From assembly GCF_009720485.1 (NCBI RefSeq), contig NZ_CP045245.1, forward strand, positions 1,798,001-1,862,000: a stretch of DNA of 64,000 nt. The letters run 5' to 3'. The DNA is from Cellulomonas sp. JZ18 (GTDB lineage Bacteria > Actinomycetota > Actinomycetes > Actinomycetales > Cellulomonadaceae). Made by a program: the position numbers and the translations under genes. Below are positions 48,436 through 57,149 of the stretch, piece by piece. Under the pieces are notes generated by a model, which saw only the letters and a program-made list of their open reading frames with translations, was not told the DNA's origin and did no database searches. Each line of letters begins with the position of its first letter. The stretch's first letter is position 1.

Positions 48436-49121
48436 GCGTCGGGCGCGACGCCCACCCCGCGCCGGCCCCCGTGCCCGGGTGGGCGCTGGGCATCGGGCGG
48501 TTCCTCGCCCACGGGCTCTGGGCCACGCAGGTGCTGGGCGCCGACCGCGTGCCGCAGGACGGGCCCGTGCTCGTCGCGGCCAACCACGTGTCGATCGTCG
48601 ACGGGCCGCTGCTCGTGGGCGCCGCGCCGCGGGCGCTGCACGTCCTGGTGAAGCAGGAGATGTTCCGGGGGCCGGTGGGCGTGGTGCTGCGCAGCGCCGG
48701 GCAGATCCCCGTCGACCGCGAGATGGGCCGCCCCGCGCTGCAGAGCGCGCTGGCGGTGCTCCGGCGCGGGGACGCCGTCGGCATCTTCCCCGAGGGCAAC
48801 CGCGGGCGCGGCGCCGTCGAGGACGCACGGGCCGGGATCGCGTGGCTCGCGGTGCACTCCGGCGCGCGGGTCGTGCCCGCCGCGATCCTCGGGACGCGGC
48901 GGACGGGGGAGTCGCTGGGGCACCTGCCCGGGCCGCGGCGCCGGTTCGTGGTCGAGTTCGGCGAGCCCCTGGACCTCGCGCGCGAGGGCGTCAGCCGCCG
49001 CGAGGCGATCGCGCTCGGGGCGCAGACCGTGCGCACCGAGCTCGCGGCGCTCGTCGCCGGCGCGGCCGCCCGCACCGGCATCGGGCTGCCCGACGACGAC
49101 CCGCGACGCCGTCCCGCCTGA
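48432..49121 (+). CDS. 1-acyl-sn-glycerol-3-phosphate acyltransferase (PlsC family)
   Basis: A 229-residue phospholipid-synthesis acyltransferase. The catalytic NHxxxxD motif is NHVSIVD near residue 52. Blocks II-IV are [22 protein letters not shown] and [11 protein letters not shown]. It starts with GTG in the cmk stop. Separate cmk and plsC genes before der are common in actinobacteria. Substrate assignment rests on family. Confidence 0.9.
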   Translation: MSVGRDAHPAPAPVPGWALGIGRFLAHGLWATQVLGADRVPQDGPVLVAANHVSIVDGPLLVGAAPRALHVLVKQEMFRGPVGVVLRSAGQIPVDREMGRPALQSALAVLRRGDAVGIFPEGNRGRGAVEDARAGIAWLAVHSGARVVPAAILGTRRTGESLGHLPGPRRRFVVEFGEPLDLAREGVSRREAIALGAQTVRTELAALVAGAAARTGIGLPDDDPRRRPA

Positions 49122-49174
49122 CGCCGACGCGTCCCGTGGCGAGCCGCGGGCGGCGGACGGGGGAGAATGGCCGC

Positions 49175-50713
49175 ATGAGCCAGCCCGACCCGACCCTGCC
49201 CGCGCCCGCCGCCGACCTCGACGACGCCGCTGCGGTGGACGAGACCACCGGGCCCGTCGCCGACCTCGACGAGACCGAGGAGGACCGCGCGCGCGAGCGC
49301 GCGCTGCGCGCCGGCCTCGAGGAGTACGAGCTCGCCGACGAGGACCTGGCGCTGCTGGGCTCGGGCGCCGAGGGCGACCTGGACGAGGGGGCCGAGGCGC
49401 CGCTGCCGGTGCTCGCCGTCGTCGGGCGTCCGAACGTCGGCAAGTCGACCCTCGTCAACCGCATCCTCGGGCGGCGGGAGGCGGTCGTCGAGGACACGCC
49501 CGGCGTCACGCGCGACCGCGTGAGCTACCCGGCCGAGTGGTCGGGCCGGCGCTTCACGCTGGTCGACACCGGCGGCTGGGAGGTCGACGTCGCGGGGATC
49601 GACGCGCGCGTCGCGCAGCAGGCGGAGGTCGCGATCGAGCTCGCCGACGCGGTGCTGTTCGTCGTCGACGCCACCGTCGGCTCCACGGACACCGACGAGC
49701 AGGTCGTGCGGCTGCTGCGGCGCTCCGGCAAGCCGGTCGTGCTCGTCGCGAACAAGGTCGACGGGCCCGCCGTCGAGGCCGACGCCGCCATGCTGTGGAG
49801 CCTCGGGCTGGGGGAGCCGCACCCCATCTCCGCCCTGCACGGGCGCGGCACCGGCGACCTGCTCGACGCGGCCATGGAGGCCCTGCCGACCGAGTCCGCG
49901 CACGGCGTCGTGCTGCCGGAGGGCCCCCGGCGCGTCGCCCTGGTCGGCCGTCCCAACGTGGGCAAGTCGTCCATGCTGAACAAGCTGGTGGGCTCCGAGC
50001 GCGTCGTCGTCGACGACACCGCCGGCACGACGCGCGACCCGGTCGACGAGCTCGTCGCGCTCGGCGGCAAGCCGTGGGTGTTCGTCGACACCGCCGGCAT
50101 CCGCCGCCGCGTGCACCAGACGTCCGGCGCGGACTTCTACGCGTCGCTGCGCACGCAGGCGGCGATCGAGAAGGCCGAGGTCGCGGTCGTGCTCGTCGAC
50201 GCGTCGCAGCCGATGACCGAGCAGGACATCCGGATCGTCCAGCAGGTCATCGACGCGGGCCGCGCGCTCGTCGTCGCGTACAACAAGTGGGACCTCATGG
50301 ACGAGGACCGCCGCCCGTACCTCGAGCGCGAGATCGAGCAGCAGCTCGTGCAGGTGCAGTGGGCGCCGCGCGTCAACGTCTCCGCCCGGACCGGCTGGCA
50401 CACCGACCGGCTCGTGCCGGCGCTGGAGCGCTCGCTCGAGTCGTGGGACACACGCATCCCCACCGGCAAGCTCAACGCGTTCCTCGGCGAGCTCGTCGCG
50501 GCGCACCCGCACCCGCTGCGCGGCGGCAAGCAGCCGCGCATCCTGTTCGCGACGCAGGCGTCGACCCGCCCGCCCCGGTTCGTCATCTTCGCGACCGGCT
50601 TCCTCGAGCCGCCCTACCGCCGGTTCATCGAGCGCCGACTGCGCGAGACGTTCGGCTTCGAGGGCACACCGATCTCCCTCTCGGTGCGTGTGCGGGAGAA
50701 GCGGCGGCGGTGA
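49175..50713 (+). CDS. der: Ribosome biogenesis GTPase Der (EngA)
   Basis: A 512-residue double GTPase needed for 50S assembly. Domain 1 has G1 GRPNVGKST near residue 83, G3 DTGG and G4 NKVD. Domain 2 has G1 [10 protein letters not shown]3 DTAG and G4 NKWD. A KH-like C-terminal domain ([20 protein letters not shown]) ends it. An acidic N-terminal extension of about 75 residues precedes the first domain, a typical actinobacterial feature. GAGAAT lies six bases before the ATG, in the leaderless spacing. Confidence 0.96.
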   Translation: MSQPDPTLPAPAADLDDAAAVDETTGPVADLDETEEDRARERALRAGLEEYELADEDLALLGSGAEGDLDEGAEAPLPVLAVVGRPNVGKSTLVNRILGRREAVVEDTPGVTRDRVSYPAEWSGRRFTLVDTGGWEVDVAGIDARVAQQAEVAIELADAVLFVVDATVGSTDTDEQVVRLLRRSGKPVVLVANKVDGPAVEADAAMLWSLGLGEPHPISALHGRGTGDLLDAAMEALPTESAHGVVLPEGPRRVALVGRPNVGKSSMLNKLVGSERVVVDDTAGTTRDPVDELVALGGKPWVFVDTAGIRRRVHQTSGADFYASLRTQAAIEKAEVAVVLVDASQPMTEQDIRIVQQVIDAGRALVVAYNKWDLMDEDRRPYLEREIEQQLVQVQWAPRVNVSARTGWHTDRLVPALERSLESWDTRIPTGKLNAFLGELVAAHPHPLRGGKQPRILFATQASTRPPRFVIFATGFLEPPYRRFIERRLRETFGFEGTPISLSVRVREKRRR

Positions 50714-51882
50714 CCGGGGCGCGGGAGGGAGCAGCGGCGGCGCGCGAGGCGACCGTCCACCTGCTGCTGCGCGTCGGGCTGCCGCGCGACCCCCGCGCGA
50801 CCCGGCACCTCGGCACGTTCCTGGCCGTCACGGCGGCGACCGTCCTCGTCACGCGCGCGCTGCTCGCGGCGTCCGGGTACCCGCAGCTCGGGGGCGAGGG
50901 CCTGCACATCGCGCACGTGCTGTGGGGCGGGCTGCTCATGGCGGTCGCGTTCCTGCTGCTGCTCTCGTTCCTCGGACCGGTGCTCCGGCCGATCGGGGCC
51001 GTGGTCGGGGGCATCGGGTTCGGGCTGTTCGTCGACGAGGTCGGCAAGTTCGTCACCGACGACAACGACTACTTCTACGAGCCGACCGCCGCGATCATCT
51101 ACGCGACCGTCGTGGCCCTCGGTCTCGTGGTGGAGGCGCTGCACGGGCGACGTCCGCGCGACCCGCGTGAGGCGCTGGCCGGGGCGCTCGACGACGCCGT
51201 GGCCGGCGTGGTCGGCGGGTTCACGCCCGACGCGCGCAGCCGCGCGTGGCGGCGGCTCGAGGAGGCCGGCGAGGTGCCCGGGGCCGCCGAGACGGCGGCG
51301 CTGCTGCGCGCCGTCCGCGAGGACCACGAGGAGCTGCCCGACCCCGTCGCCGCCGTCGCCCGCGGGACCGTGCGCGTGCTGCACGTGCTCGTGCGGGCGC
51401 GGTTCGTGCCGTGGGTGGCCGTGGTGCTGCTCGTCGGGACGGCCGGTGTCACCGTCACGCGCGGGCTGCTGGGCTGGGGGGAGCTCGGTGGGCTGTGGTG
51501 GGTGGCGGCCGGCGTCGTGGTGAGCGGCGCTGTCGGCGTCGCGTTCGCCGTCGTCGGCCTGCTGCGGGTCGGTCGCGACGCCGTCGAGGGGTACCGGTGG
51601 TTCCGGCGGTCGGTGCTGGTCAGCCTGCTCGTCACGCAGTTCTTCCTGTTCCGCCTGTCGGAGTGGGACGCGAGCTGGGGACTGCTCGTCGACCTGCTGC
51701 TGCTCGGCGTCGTGAGCGCGGAGCTGGCGGTCCTGCGCCGTGCGGCCGAGGAGCGGGGTGCGGCGACGGAGACGGGTGCCCGGACCGACGCGCTCGCGGC
51801 GGAGGCTCCCGCCGGCGGCGTGACGGGCGTCGCCGACACGGCCGCGACGACGGACGCGAAGGGCACCCGACAGGTGCGGTAG
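50710..51882 (+). CDS. Membrane protein of unknown function, coupled to der
   Basis: A 390-residue integral membrane protein with about eight hydrophobic segments, for example [54 protein letters not shown] and [19 protein letters not shown] soluble central loop of roughly 80 residues ([19 protein letters not shown] onward) separates two membrane halves. The motif [29 protein letters not shown] resembles a conserved block in actinobacterial membrane proteins of unknown role; no family name is offered. GTG overlaps the der stop. The TAG stop lies within the tRNA -10. Confidence 0.75.
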   Translation: MTGAREGAAAAREATVHLLLRVGLPRDPRATRHLGTFLAVTAATVLVTRALLAASGYPQLGGEGLHIAHVLWGGLLMAVAFLLLLSFLGPVLRPIGAVVGGIGFGLFVDEVGKFVTDDNDYFYEPTAAIIYATVVALGLVVEALHGRRPRDPREALAGALDDAVAGVVGGFTPDARSRAWRRLEEAGEVPGAAETAALLRAVREDHEELPDPVAAVARGTVRVLHVLVRARFVPWVAVVLLVGTAGVTVTRGLLGWGELGGLWWVAAGVVVSGAVGVAFAVVGLLRVGRDAVEGYRWFRRSVLVSLLVTQFFLFRLSEWDASWGLLVDLLLLGVVSAELAVLRRAAEERGAATETGARTDALAAEAPAGGVTGVADTAATTDAKGTRQVR

Positions 51883-51885
51883 AGT
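51880..51885 (+). promoter_or_regulatory. -10 element for tRNA-Pro
   Basis: TAGAGT, starting with the stop codon of the membrane protein, lies 25 bases before the mature tRNA 5' end. No good -35 is visible. Confidence 0.45.
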
Positions 51886-51910
51886 TCTGGACGGCCCTCA
51901 CGGGGGCCAT

Positions 51911-51984
<74 letters not shown>

Positions 51985-51988
51985 CGTA

Positions 51989-52024
51989 TCAGGCCTGGTG
52001 AGACGCGAGTCTCACCAGGCCTGA
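51989..52024 (+). terminator. tRNA-Pro terminator
   Basis: A perfect 15-bp stem (TCAGGCCTGGTGAGA at 51989-52003; complement 52010-52024) with a six-base loop begins five bases after the tRNA. Confidence 0.85.
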
Positions 52025-52167
52025 GGAGTCTCTGGACATGCTCGACCCCACGAGAACCCCGCGTTTTCGCGGCTCGACCCGGGGCATGCGGCGGTCGGTG
52101 CCGACGCTGGCCCACAGGGTTGTGCGCCGAGTCGTCTCGTCACCGCCTCGCTCGCACACCAGCCGGC

Positions 52168-52377
52168 ATGGGCACCCATCCGCGCCGAGCCACCGAGCTG
52201 CAGCTCTCCGGCGCTGGTTCCGCCGGCCTCGAACCGCTCCTGACCACCGAGCCGTCGGCCGAGTACGTCGGCGTCCCTGTCGTCGTGAAGGAGCGCACCG
52301 AGCTGGTTCGCGGCTCGGAACGTCGGGGAGGCGTCCGTGGCACGGAGGAGACCGAGGACGTCCACCTGGAGGTTCTG
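52168..52377 (+). pseudogene. Decayed excisionase-like (HTH) fragment next to tRNA-Pro
   Basis: In frame from ATG 52168 the residues EPLLTTEPSAEYVGVPVVV match the start of actinophage-type excisionases, which typically read LLTTEEVAEYLGVPVATV. About 25 residues later GTEETEDVHLEVL resembles their YRTEDVDAWLE end. The recognition-helix portion between them is unrecognisable, and the frame runs on without a stop into the downstream reductase gene. No integrase or attachment repeat was found. It is read as the residue of an element that once used this tRNA as its integration site. This is the only recognisable content of 52025-52422. Confidence 0.45.
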
Positions 52378-52410
52378 CCGGGCGCCGGGCGGGCTCGGAG
52401 CGCAGGTCCC

Positions 52411-52416
52411 TATCCT
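52411..52416 (+). promoter_or_regulatory. -10 element for leaderless reductase transcript
   Basis: TATCCT ends six bases before ATG 52423. Confidence 0.5.
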
Positions 52417-52422
52417 GCGACC

Positions 52423-53421
52423 ATGGCACTGCGCGCGCTGTTCATCGGCGGGACCGGCATCATCAGCACGGAGGCGGCCCGGCGGGCGGTCGCGGAGGGC
52501 GTCGAGCTCACCCTGCTCAACCGCGGGCGGTCGACGACGCGTCCGGTGCCCGACGGGGCCCGCGTGCTCCACGCCGACGTCCGCGACCCGGAGTCCGTCC
52601 GCGCCGCGCTGGGTGACCTCGAGTTCGACGCCGTCGTGGAGTTCACGGCGTTCACGCCCGAGCACGTGCAGGCCGACCTCGACGTGTTCGCCGGGCGCAC
52701 CGGGCAGTACGTGTTCATCAGCTCCGCCTCGGCCTACCAGACGCCGCCCACCCACTTGCCCGTCGTCGAGTCGACGCCGCTGCGCAACCCGTTCTGGGAG
52801 TACTCCCGGAACAAGATCGCGTGCGAGGACCTCCTCGTCCGCGCGTACCGCGACACCGGCCTCCCGATGACGATCGTGCGCCCGTCGCACACCTACGACG
52901 CCACGCTCGTGCCGATGGACGGCGGCTGGACGGTCGTCGACCGGATGCGCCGCGGCCTGGAGGTCGTCGTCCCCGGCGACGGGACCTCGCGCTGGACCAT
53001 CACGCACAGCGCCGACGTCGCGGTCGGGCTCGTCGGGCTCCTGGGCCGCGAGGAGGCGATCGGCGAGGCGTTCCACATCACCGGCGACGAGGCGCCGACG
53101 TGGGACCAGATCTACCTCGCGATGGCCCGCGCCGCCGGCGTCGACGAGCCGCGGCTCGTCCACGTCGCGTCCGAGGCGATCGCCGCCGCCGACCCGGAGC
53201 TCGGCGCCGGGATCCTCGGCGACAAGGCGCACACGATGATCTTCGACAACACGAAGATCCGGCGGCTGGTCCCGCAGTTCTCGCCCCGCATCCCGTTCGC
53301 GCAGGGCGCTCGCGAGATCGTCGCCTGGCACGAGGCGGACCCCTCGCGCCGGGTGGTCGACCCGCAGTTCGAGGCGCTCACGGAGCGCCTGCTGGAGGCC
53401 TACCGGCCCCGGCCCTTGTGA
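52423..53421 (+). CDS. NAD-dependent epimerase/dehydratase family protein (atypical SDR)
   Basis: A 332-residue extended/atypical SDR. The nucleotide-binding loop is FIGGTGIISTEAARRAV near residue 7, with LLNRGRS after the second strand and HADVRDPESV. YVFISSASAYQTP and EYSRNKIACED contain the Ser and YxxxK-like catalytic segment (YSRNK). C-terminal [24 protein letters not shown] is typical of NAD-dependent reductases acting on nucleotide-bound or sugar-like substrates. The reaction is undefined. ATG 52423 is preferred because a -10 lies just upstream and the fold starts there. Confidence 0.85.
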   Translation: MALRALFIGGTGIISTEAARRAVAEGVELTLLNRGRSTTRPVPDGARVLHADVRDPESVRAALGDLEFDAVVEFTAFTPEHVQADLDVFAGRTGQYVFISSASAYQTPPTHLPVVESTPLRNPFWEYSRNKIACEDLLVRAYRDTGLPMTIVRPSHTYDATLVPMDGGWTVVDRMRRGLEVVVPGDGTSRWTITHSADVAVGLVGLLGREEAIGEAFHITGDEAPTWDQIYLAMARAAGVDEPRLVHVASEAIAAADPELGAGILGDKAHTMIFDNTKIRRLVPQFSPRIPFAQGAREIVAWHEADPSRRVVDPQFEALTERLLEAYRPRPL

Positions 53422-53519
53422 CGGCTCGAGTCCCCGGCCGCCTCATCGGCGCGGCGAGCCCTGCCGTCCATACGACGCTCACCCGCCGCCGGCAGGGACA
53501 GCCGTGATGTGATGTGGCG

Positions 53520-53624
53520 ATGAACCTGTCTCTCCACGCAACCAGGAGGCCGCCGCACCCGGGAGCGCCCGCGCAGGCCCTCGAGGCGCTGGTGCCGACG
53601 TCGCACTGGGGGTTCGGCGCATGA
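53520..53624 (+). CDS. Possible small coupled ORF (34 residues)
   Basis: ATG 53520 opens a 34-codon frame ending in a TGA that overlaps the next ATG (ATGA at 53621-53624). It encodes MNLSLHATRRPPHPGAP and ends SHWGFGA, with no recognisable domain. It might be a leader peptide or a chance frame; coupling geometry is the only support. The rest of the 199-base gap shows nothing clear. Confidence 0.2.
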   Translation: MNLSLHATRRPPHPGAPAQALEALVPTSHWGFGA

Positions 53625-54478
53625 GCCGCGTCGTCGTGACCGGCGGGAGCGGCAAGCTCGGTCGCGCGGTCGTCGAGCACCTGGCGACGCACGGGTACGA
53701 GGTGGTCAACGTCGACACGGCGCCCCCGCCGGCGGGCCAGCCGGCGCTCTTCACCCGGGTCGATCTCACCGATCTCGGCGAGGTGACCGAGGCGCTCACG
53801 GGGATCGACGACCGGTACGACGGTGTCGACGCGGTGGTGCACCTCGCGGCCATCCCCGCGCCGGGTCTGCGCCCGAGCGGTGCGACGTTCGCGAACAACG
53901 TCGTCGCCACCCACCACGTGTTCAGCGCCGCACGCCGCGCCGGCATCAAGAACGTCGTCTGGGCGTCGAGCGAGACCGTCCTCGGGCTGCCCTTCGAGAC
54001 GCCTCCGCCGTACGTCCCGGTCGACGAGGAGTACGCCGTCCGCCCGGAGAGCACCTACTCGCTCGGCAAGGCGGTCGAGGAGGAGATGGCCCGGCACTTC
54101 ACGCGCTGGGACCCGGAGCTCAAGCTCATCGGCCTGCGCTTCTCCAACGTCATGGAGGTCGGCGACTACGCCGCGTTCCCGGGCTTCGCGGCCGATCCGC
54201 GCAGCCGGATCTGGAACCTGTGGGGCTACATCGACGCGCGCGACGGGGCACTCGCGGTCCGGCTCGCTCTCGAGAGCGACCTGCGCGGGTTCGAGGCCTT
54301 CATCATCGCCTCGCCCGACACGGTGCTGGACCGCCCGTCGGCGGACCTCGTCGCCGAGTACTTCCCGGACGTCCCCGTGACGCGCCCGATCGAGGGCCGC
54401 GAGACACTCCTCTCCATCGACAAGGCACGTCGCCTGCTGGGGTACGAACCGCAGCACACGTGGCGCGACGAGGTCTGA
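53621..54478 (+). CDS. NAD-dependent epimerase/dehydratase family protein
   Basis: A 285-residue extended SDR. VVVTGGSGKLGRAVVEHL is the NAD(P) loop, VDLTDLGEVTEAL and VVHLAAIPAPG follow, and STYSLGKAVEEEMARHF holds the catalytic YxxxK. Length and the VVWASSETVLGLPF segment resemble uronate dehydrogenase-like and related sugar oxidoreductases, but no substrate can be fixed. It is the second SDR in a row after tRNA-Pro, with little sequence in common with the first. Confidence 0.85.
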   Translation: MSRVVVTGGSGKLGRAVVEHLATHGYEVVNVDTAPPPAGQPALFTRVDLTDLGEVTEALTGIDDRYDGVDAVVHLAAIPAPGLRPSGATFANNVVATHHVFSAARRAGIKNVVWASSETVLGLPFETPPPYVPVDEEYAVRPESTYSLGKAVEEEMARHFTRWDPELKLIGLRFSNVMEVGDYAAFPGFAADPRSRIWNLWGYIDARDGALAVRLALESDLRGFEAFIIASPDTVLDRPSADLVAEYFPDVPVTRPIEGRETLLSIDKARRLLGYEPQHTWRDEV

Positions 54479-54847
54479 GGTCCTGCGCCCCGGGGGTGGG
54501 GCCGTCCATCGCGTCCTTCGTGTGCCCGGTGCTGCCGACGTCCATGCAGGGCGTGACCGCTGGGCACCGTGGACGACCGCCCGGTGACAGCGGGCGATGT
54601 CGCGCGCCTGGGGAGCCCCGCTGCGGTAGCGACGACGTCGACCTCCACGCGCGCACGGGTCCCGGACGGTGCCGCTCGAAGGCTGGGCCGGCGAGCTGGG
54701 ACGCGTCCGTGCGCCGGCGGTCGATGGTCGGGAAGATCCGGCGACGCTGAGCCGTGGGTGCCCGCGGAGGGAAGCCGCCCGTCCGACGGGTGCAACGGGC
54801 ACGGCGCGCGAGGCAGACCTGGGCTCGACGGTGGCACGCTGACCACC
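54479..54847. other. Intergenic stretch without a recognisable gene
   Basis: The 369 bases between the epimerase and the SUKH gene hold only frames with arginine-rich or compositionally odd translations and no ribosome binding site. No tRNA, repeat or strong hairpin was noticed. It may be decayed coding sequence. Confidence 0.5.
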
Positions 54848-55422
54848 ATGGACGACGCCTCGGACAGCCGTGCCGAGGTCAGCTGGGGGGACCTGATCGG
54901 CGAGATCGGCCTCGCGCGGGTGCGCCTCGACGTCGAGGTGCCGGAGATCTACCCGCTCACGATCGCGCGCGTGGGGGCGGACCACGGGCAGCTCGCTGCG
55001 GCGGAGGAGCGTCTGGGGCACGAGCTGGACCCCCTTCATCGTGCGCTGCTGGCGCACGCGAACGGCTGGGAGGAGTTCTTCGTCCACACCGACCTCCTGT
55101 CGACCGACCAGCTCGGCGCGCCCGGGGTGTGGTCCCGTGCCCGTGACCTGCTGGCGTACGTCGAGGAGGACTGGCCCCCGGGTACGTGCCGCCGCTCGAC
55201 GACCTCGACGTCCTCGGGGCGAGCACGAGCAGCGGCGACATGTTCCTGCTGTGGCGTACCGGGCCGGTCACCGACGGCGGGCACCCGGTGCTGTGGCTCG
55301 GGTCGGGGCAGCGGGTCGAGCAGTGGGCGAACGTGGCGCTGATGCTCGCATCCGTCCTCGCGTACACCCGCAGCACCGTCGACGACGTCGTCGGGAGGCG
55401 ACCTCCGTTCGACCGCTTCTAG
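54848..55422 (+). pseudogene. SUKH (SMI1/KNR4) family protein, frameshifted
   Basis: Residues from ATG 54848 (AEERLGHELDPLHRALLAHANGWEEFF, then TDLLSTDQLG) are a SUKH-fold N-terminal half. Near 55175-55183 the family-like continuation moves to another frame: YVPPLDDLDVLGASTSSGDMFLLWRTG up to FDRF and the stop at 55422. A C-run (GGCCCCCGGG) at the junction suggests loss of one C. SUKH proteins are often immunity proteins against polymorphic toxins; no toxin gene lies nearby. It is either a pseudogene or a sequencing error. Joined, it would be about 191 residues. Confidence 0.7.
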
Positions 55423-55463
55423 GAGGGGTTCACCACCGCCGCCAGGACTGAGGCCGGTCCGGC

Positions 55464-56069
55464 TCAGGGCGCAGGCCGTCGGGGCCGCAAGCGGCTCAGC
55501 GTCGCGTCCAGGAGGGCGTCGACGTACTCGTCCGTCACAGGGCCGCTGCGCAGCAGCCACCGGTTGAGGACGGGGCCCCAGATGATGTCGATCGCCACGT
55601 CGAGATCGAGGTCGTCCGCCAGCTCACCGGCCTCCTGCGCGCTGCGCAGGCGCTGTCGCTTGGCGTCGCGCAGGGGGCCGTCGAGCCGTTCGTGGTACGA
55701 GGCGGCGAGCGCCTCGTCGTGCGCGACCTCGGTCGCCAGCGCGCGCATCGGCTCGGACAGGCGCGGGTCGTTCAGCTCCGCGACGGTCGCCTTCAGCACC
55801 AGGGCGAGGTCGGCACGCAGGTCGCCCGTGTCGGGGAGCCGCGGCCTCTCCCCGCTGCTCGTCTCGCTGAGGAGCAGGAACGCGTCGAAGAGGACGGCGG
55901 CCTTCGAGGGCCACCACCGGTAGATCGTCTGCTTCCCGACGCCGGCCCGCGCGGCGATGCCCTCGATGCTCAGCCGGGCGTAGGGGACCTCCTGGAGGAG
56001 GTCGAGCGTGGCGGTGAGGACGGCGCGGCGTGAGCTCTCGTTGCGGCGGCCCGGGTCGGGGTTCGGCAT
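55464..56069 (-). CDS. TetR family transcriptional regulator
   Basis: A 201-residue repressor. The N-terminal HTH is RRAVLTATLDLLQEVPYARLSIEGIAARAGVGKQTIYRWWPSKAAVLFDAFL. The C-terminal domain (TetR_C_16/33-like, FVTDEYVDALLDATLSRL type ending) binds an unknown ligand. ATG 56069 is chosen because TACCCT lies six bases upstream on the coding strand. It is divergent from an SDR gene, and inverted repeats in the gap make it the likely regulator of both. Confidence 0.9.
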   Translation of the reverse strand: MPNPDPGRRNESSRRAVLTATLDLLQEVPYARLSIEGIAARAGVGKQTIYRWWPSKAAVLFDAFLLLSETSSGERPRLPDTGDLRADLALVLKATVAELNDPRLSEPMRALATEVAHDEALAASYHERLDGPLRDAKRQRLRSAQEAGELADDLDLDVAIDIIWGPVLNRWLLRSGPVTDEYVDALLDATLSRLRPRRPAP

Positions 56070-56107
56070 GGCGACAGGGTAGCGCGAGCGAGACGAGACG
56101 TTGCGTA

Positions 56108-56137
56108 TTGCCATACCGGGCGCAGATGCCCTACGGT
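56108..56137 (+). promoter_or_regulatory. SDR gene promoter
   Basis: TTGCCA (56108-56113) and TACGGT (56132-56137) with an 18-base spacer form a reasonable promoter. Transcription would start just before the operator at 56147. Confidence 0.5.
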
Positions 56138-56146
56138 CGAGGGCAA

Positions 56147-56163
56147 CGAGACGCGACGTCTCG
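56147..56163. promoter_or_regulatory. TetR-type operator between tetR and the SDR gene
   Basis: CGAGACG-CGA-CGTCTCG is a perfect 7-bp inverted repeat with a three-base centre just downstream of the SDR promoter. A second half-site region (GACGAGACGT at 56092-56101) near the tetR promoter is complementary to ACGTCTCGTC at 56156-56165. Both promoters could thus be repressed. Confidence 0.6.
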
Positions 56164-56183
56164 TCTTACTCCTGGGAGAGCCG

Positions 56184-57041
56184 ATGACTACGTCGACAAC
56201 CGCCACTCGGACCTGGTTCATCACGGGCGCCAGCCGCGGCATCGGGCGCGCCCTTGCCCGGGCAGCGCTCGAGCGCGGCGACCGCGTCGTCGCCGCGGCA
56301 CGGACGGCGACGGCCGACGTGTTCGACGCCCGGCACCGTGAGCGGGTCCTCGCACTGCGCGTGGACGTCACCGACAAGGGCGCGGTCGACACCGCCGTGT
56401 CCGCCGCCGTCGACCACTTCGGACGCCTGGACGTCGTCGTGAACAACGCCGGCACCATGTCCACGGGCATGGTCGAGGAGTTCTCCGAGGCGCAGGCGCG
56501 CGCCCAGCTCGAGGTCAACTTCTTCGGCGCGCTGTGGGTCAGCCAGGCGGCGATGCCGCACCTGCGCAGGCAGGGGTCCGGGCACGTGCTGCAGGTCTCG
56601 AGCATCGCCGGGCTGGGCGGCTTCCCGAGCACCGGCCTGTACAGCGCGAGCAAGTTCGCGCTCGAGGGCATGAGCGAGGCGCTCGCGATGGAGGCGGCTC
56701 CGTTCGGTGTGAAGGTCACGATCGTGCAGCCCGGCGGCTACTGGACGGACCTCTACACGAGCATGACGTCCGCGACGCCGCTCGACGCCTACGACCCGTT
56801 GCGCACCGAGCTCGAGCGGCAGTGGGCCGAGGGGTCCGTGGACAGCGACCCGCGGCTCGCCGCCGAGGCGATGCTCACCGTGGTCGACAGCGACGAGCCC
56901 CCGCTGCGCCTCGCCCTCGGGAGCACGACCTACGACCTCGCGCACCACGTCTCCCGGCAGCGGATGGAGACGTGGTCCGCCTGGGAGGAGGTCAGCCGCG
57001 CCGCCGAGCACGCCGTGGCTCAGCCCGGCACCGTCGGCTGA
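56184..57041 (+). CDS. Short-chain dehydrogenase/reductase
   Basis: A 285-residue classical SDR. FITGASRGIGRALARAAL is the TGxxxGxG loop, VVNNAGTM the NNAG motif, QVSSIAG the catalytic Ser, and YSASKFALEGM the YxxxK. PGGYWTDLYT and the C-terminal RMETWSAWEEV are typical of a common actinobacterial subgroup. Its substrate is unknown. It is probably controlled by the divergent TetR. GGGAGAG precedes ATG 56184. Confidence 0.9.
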   Translation: MTTSTTATRTWFITGASRGIGRALARAALERGDRVVAAARTATADVFDARHRERVLALRVDVTDKGAVDTAVSAAVDHFGRLDVVVNNAGTMSTGMVEEFSEAQARAQLEVNFFGALWVSQAAMPHLRRQGSGHVLQVSSIAGLGGFPSTGLYSASKFALEGMSEALAMEAAPFGVKVTIVQPGGYWTDLYTSMTSATPLDAYDPLRTELERQWAEGSVDSDPRLAAEAMLTVVDSDEPPLRLALGSTTYDLAHHVSRQRMETWSAWEEVSRAAEHAVAQPGTVG

Positions 57042-57115
57042 CGGGCGGCAGGGACCCGCGAGAGCGACCACGACCCGTGGAGGAGAGACCCCGCGCTCTC
57101 CACCACGCGCGCCGG

Positions 57116-57149
57116 TCACCGCTCGGCGACTGCGGTCACCGAGCGGTGA
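57116..57149. terminator. Hairpin between convergent SDR and TAP hydrolase genes
   Basis: An 11-bp perfect stem (TCACCGCTCGG at 57116-57126; complement 57139-57149) overlaps the last codons of the hydrolase gene. Confidence 0.5.

Noticed and set aside
54226..54849. Minus-strand frame of about 207 codons between the epimerase and SUKH genes
   Set aside because: Half of it is antisense to the epimerase, it has no ribosome binding site, and the translation shows no recognisable fold.
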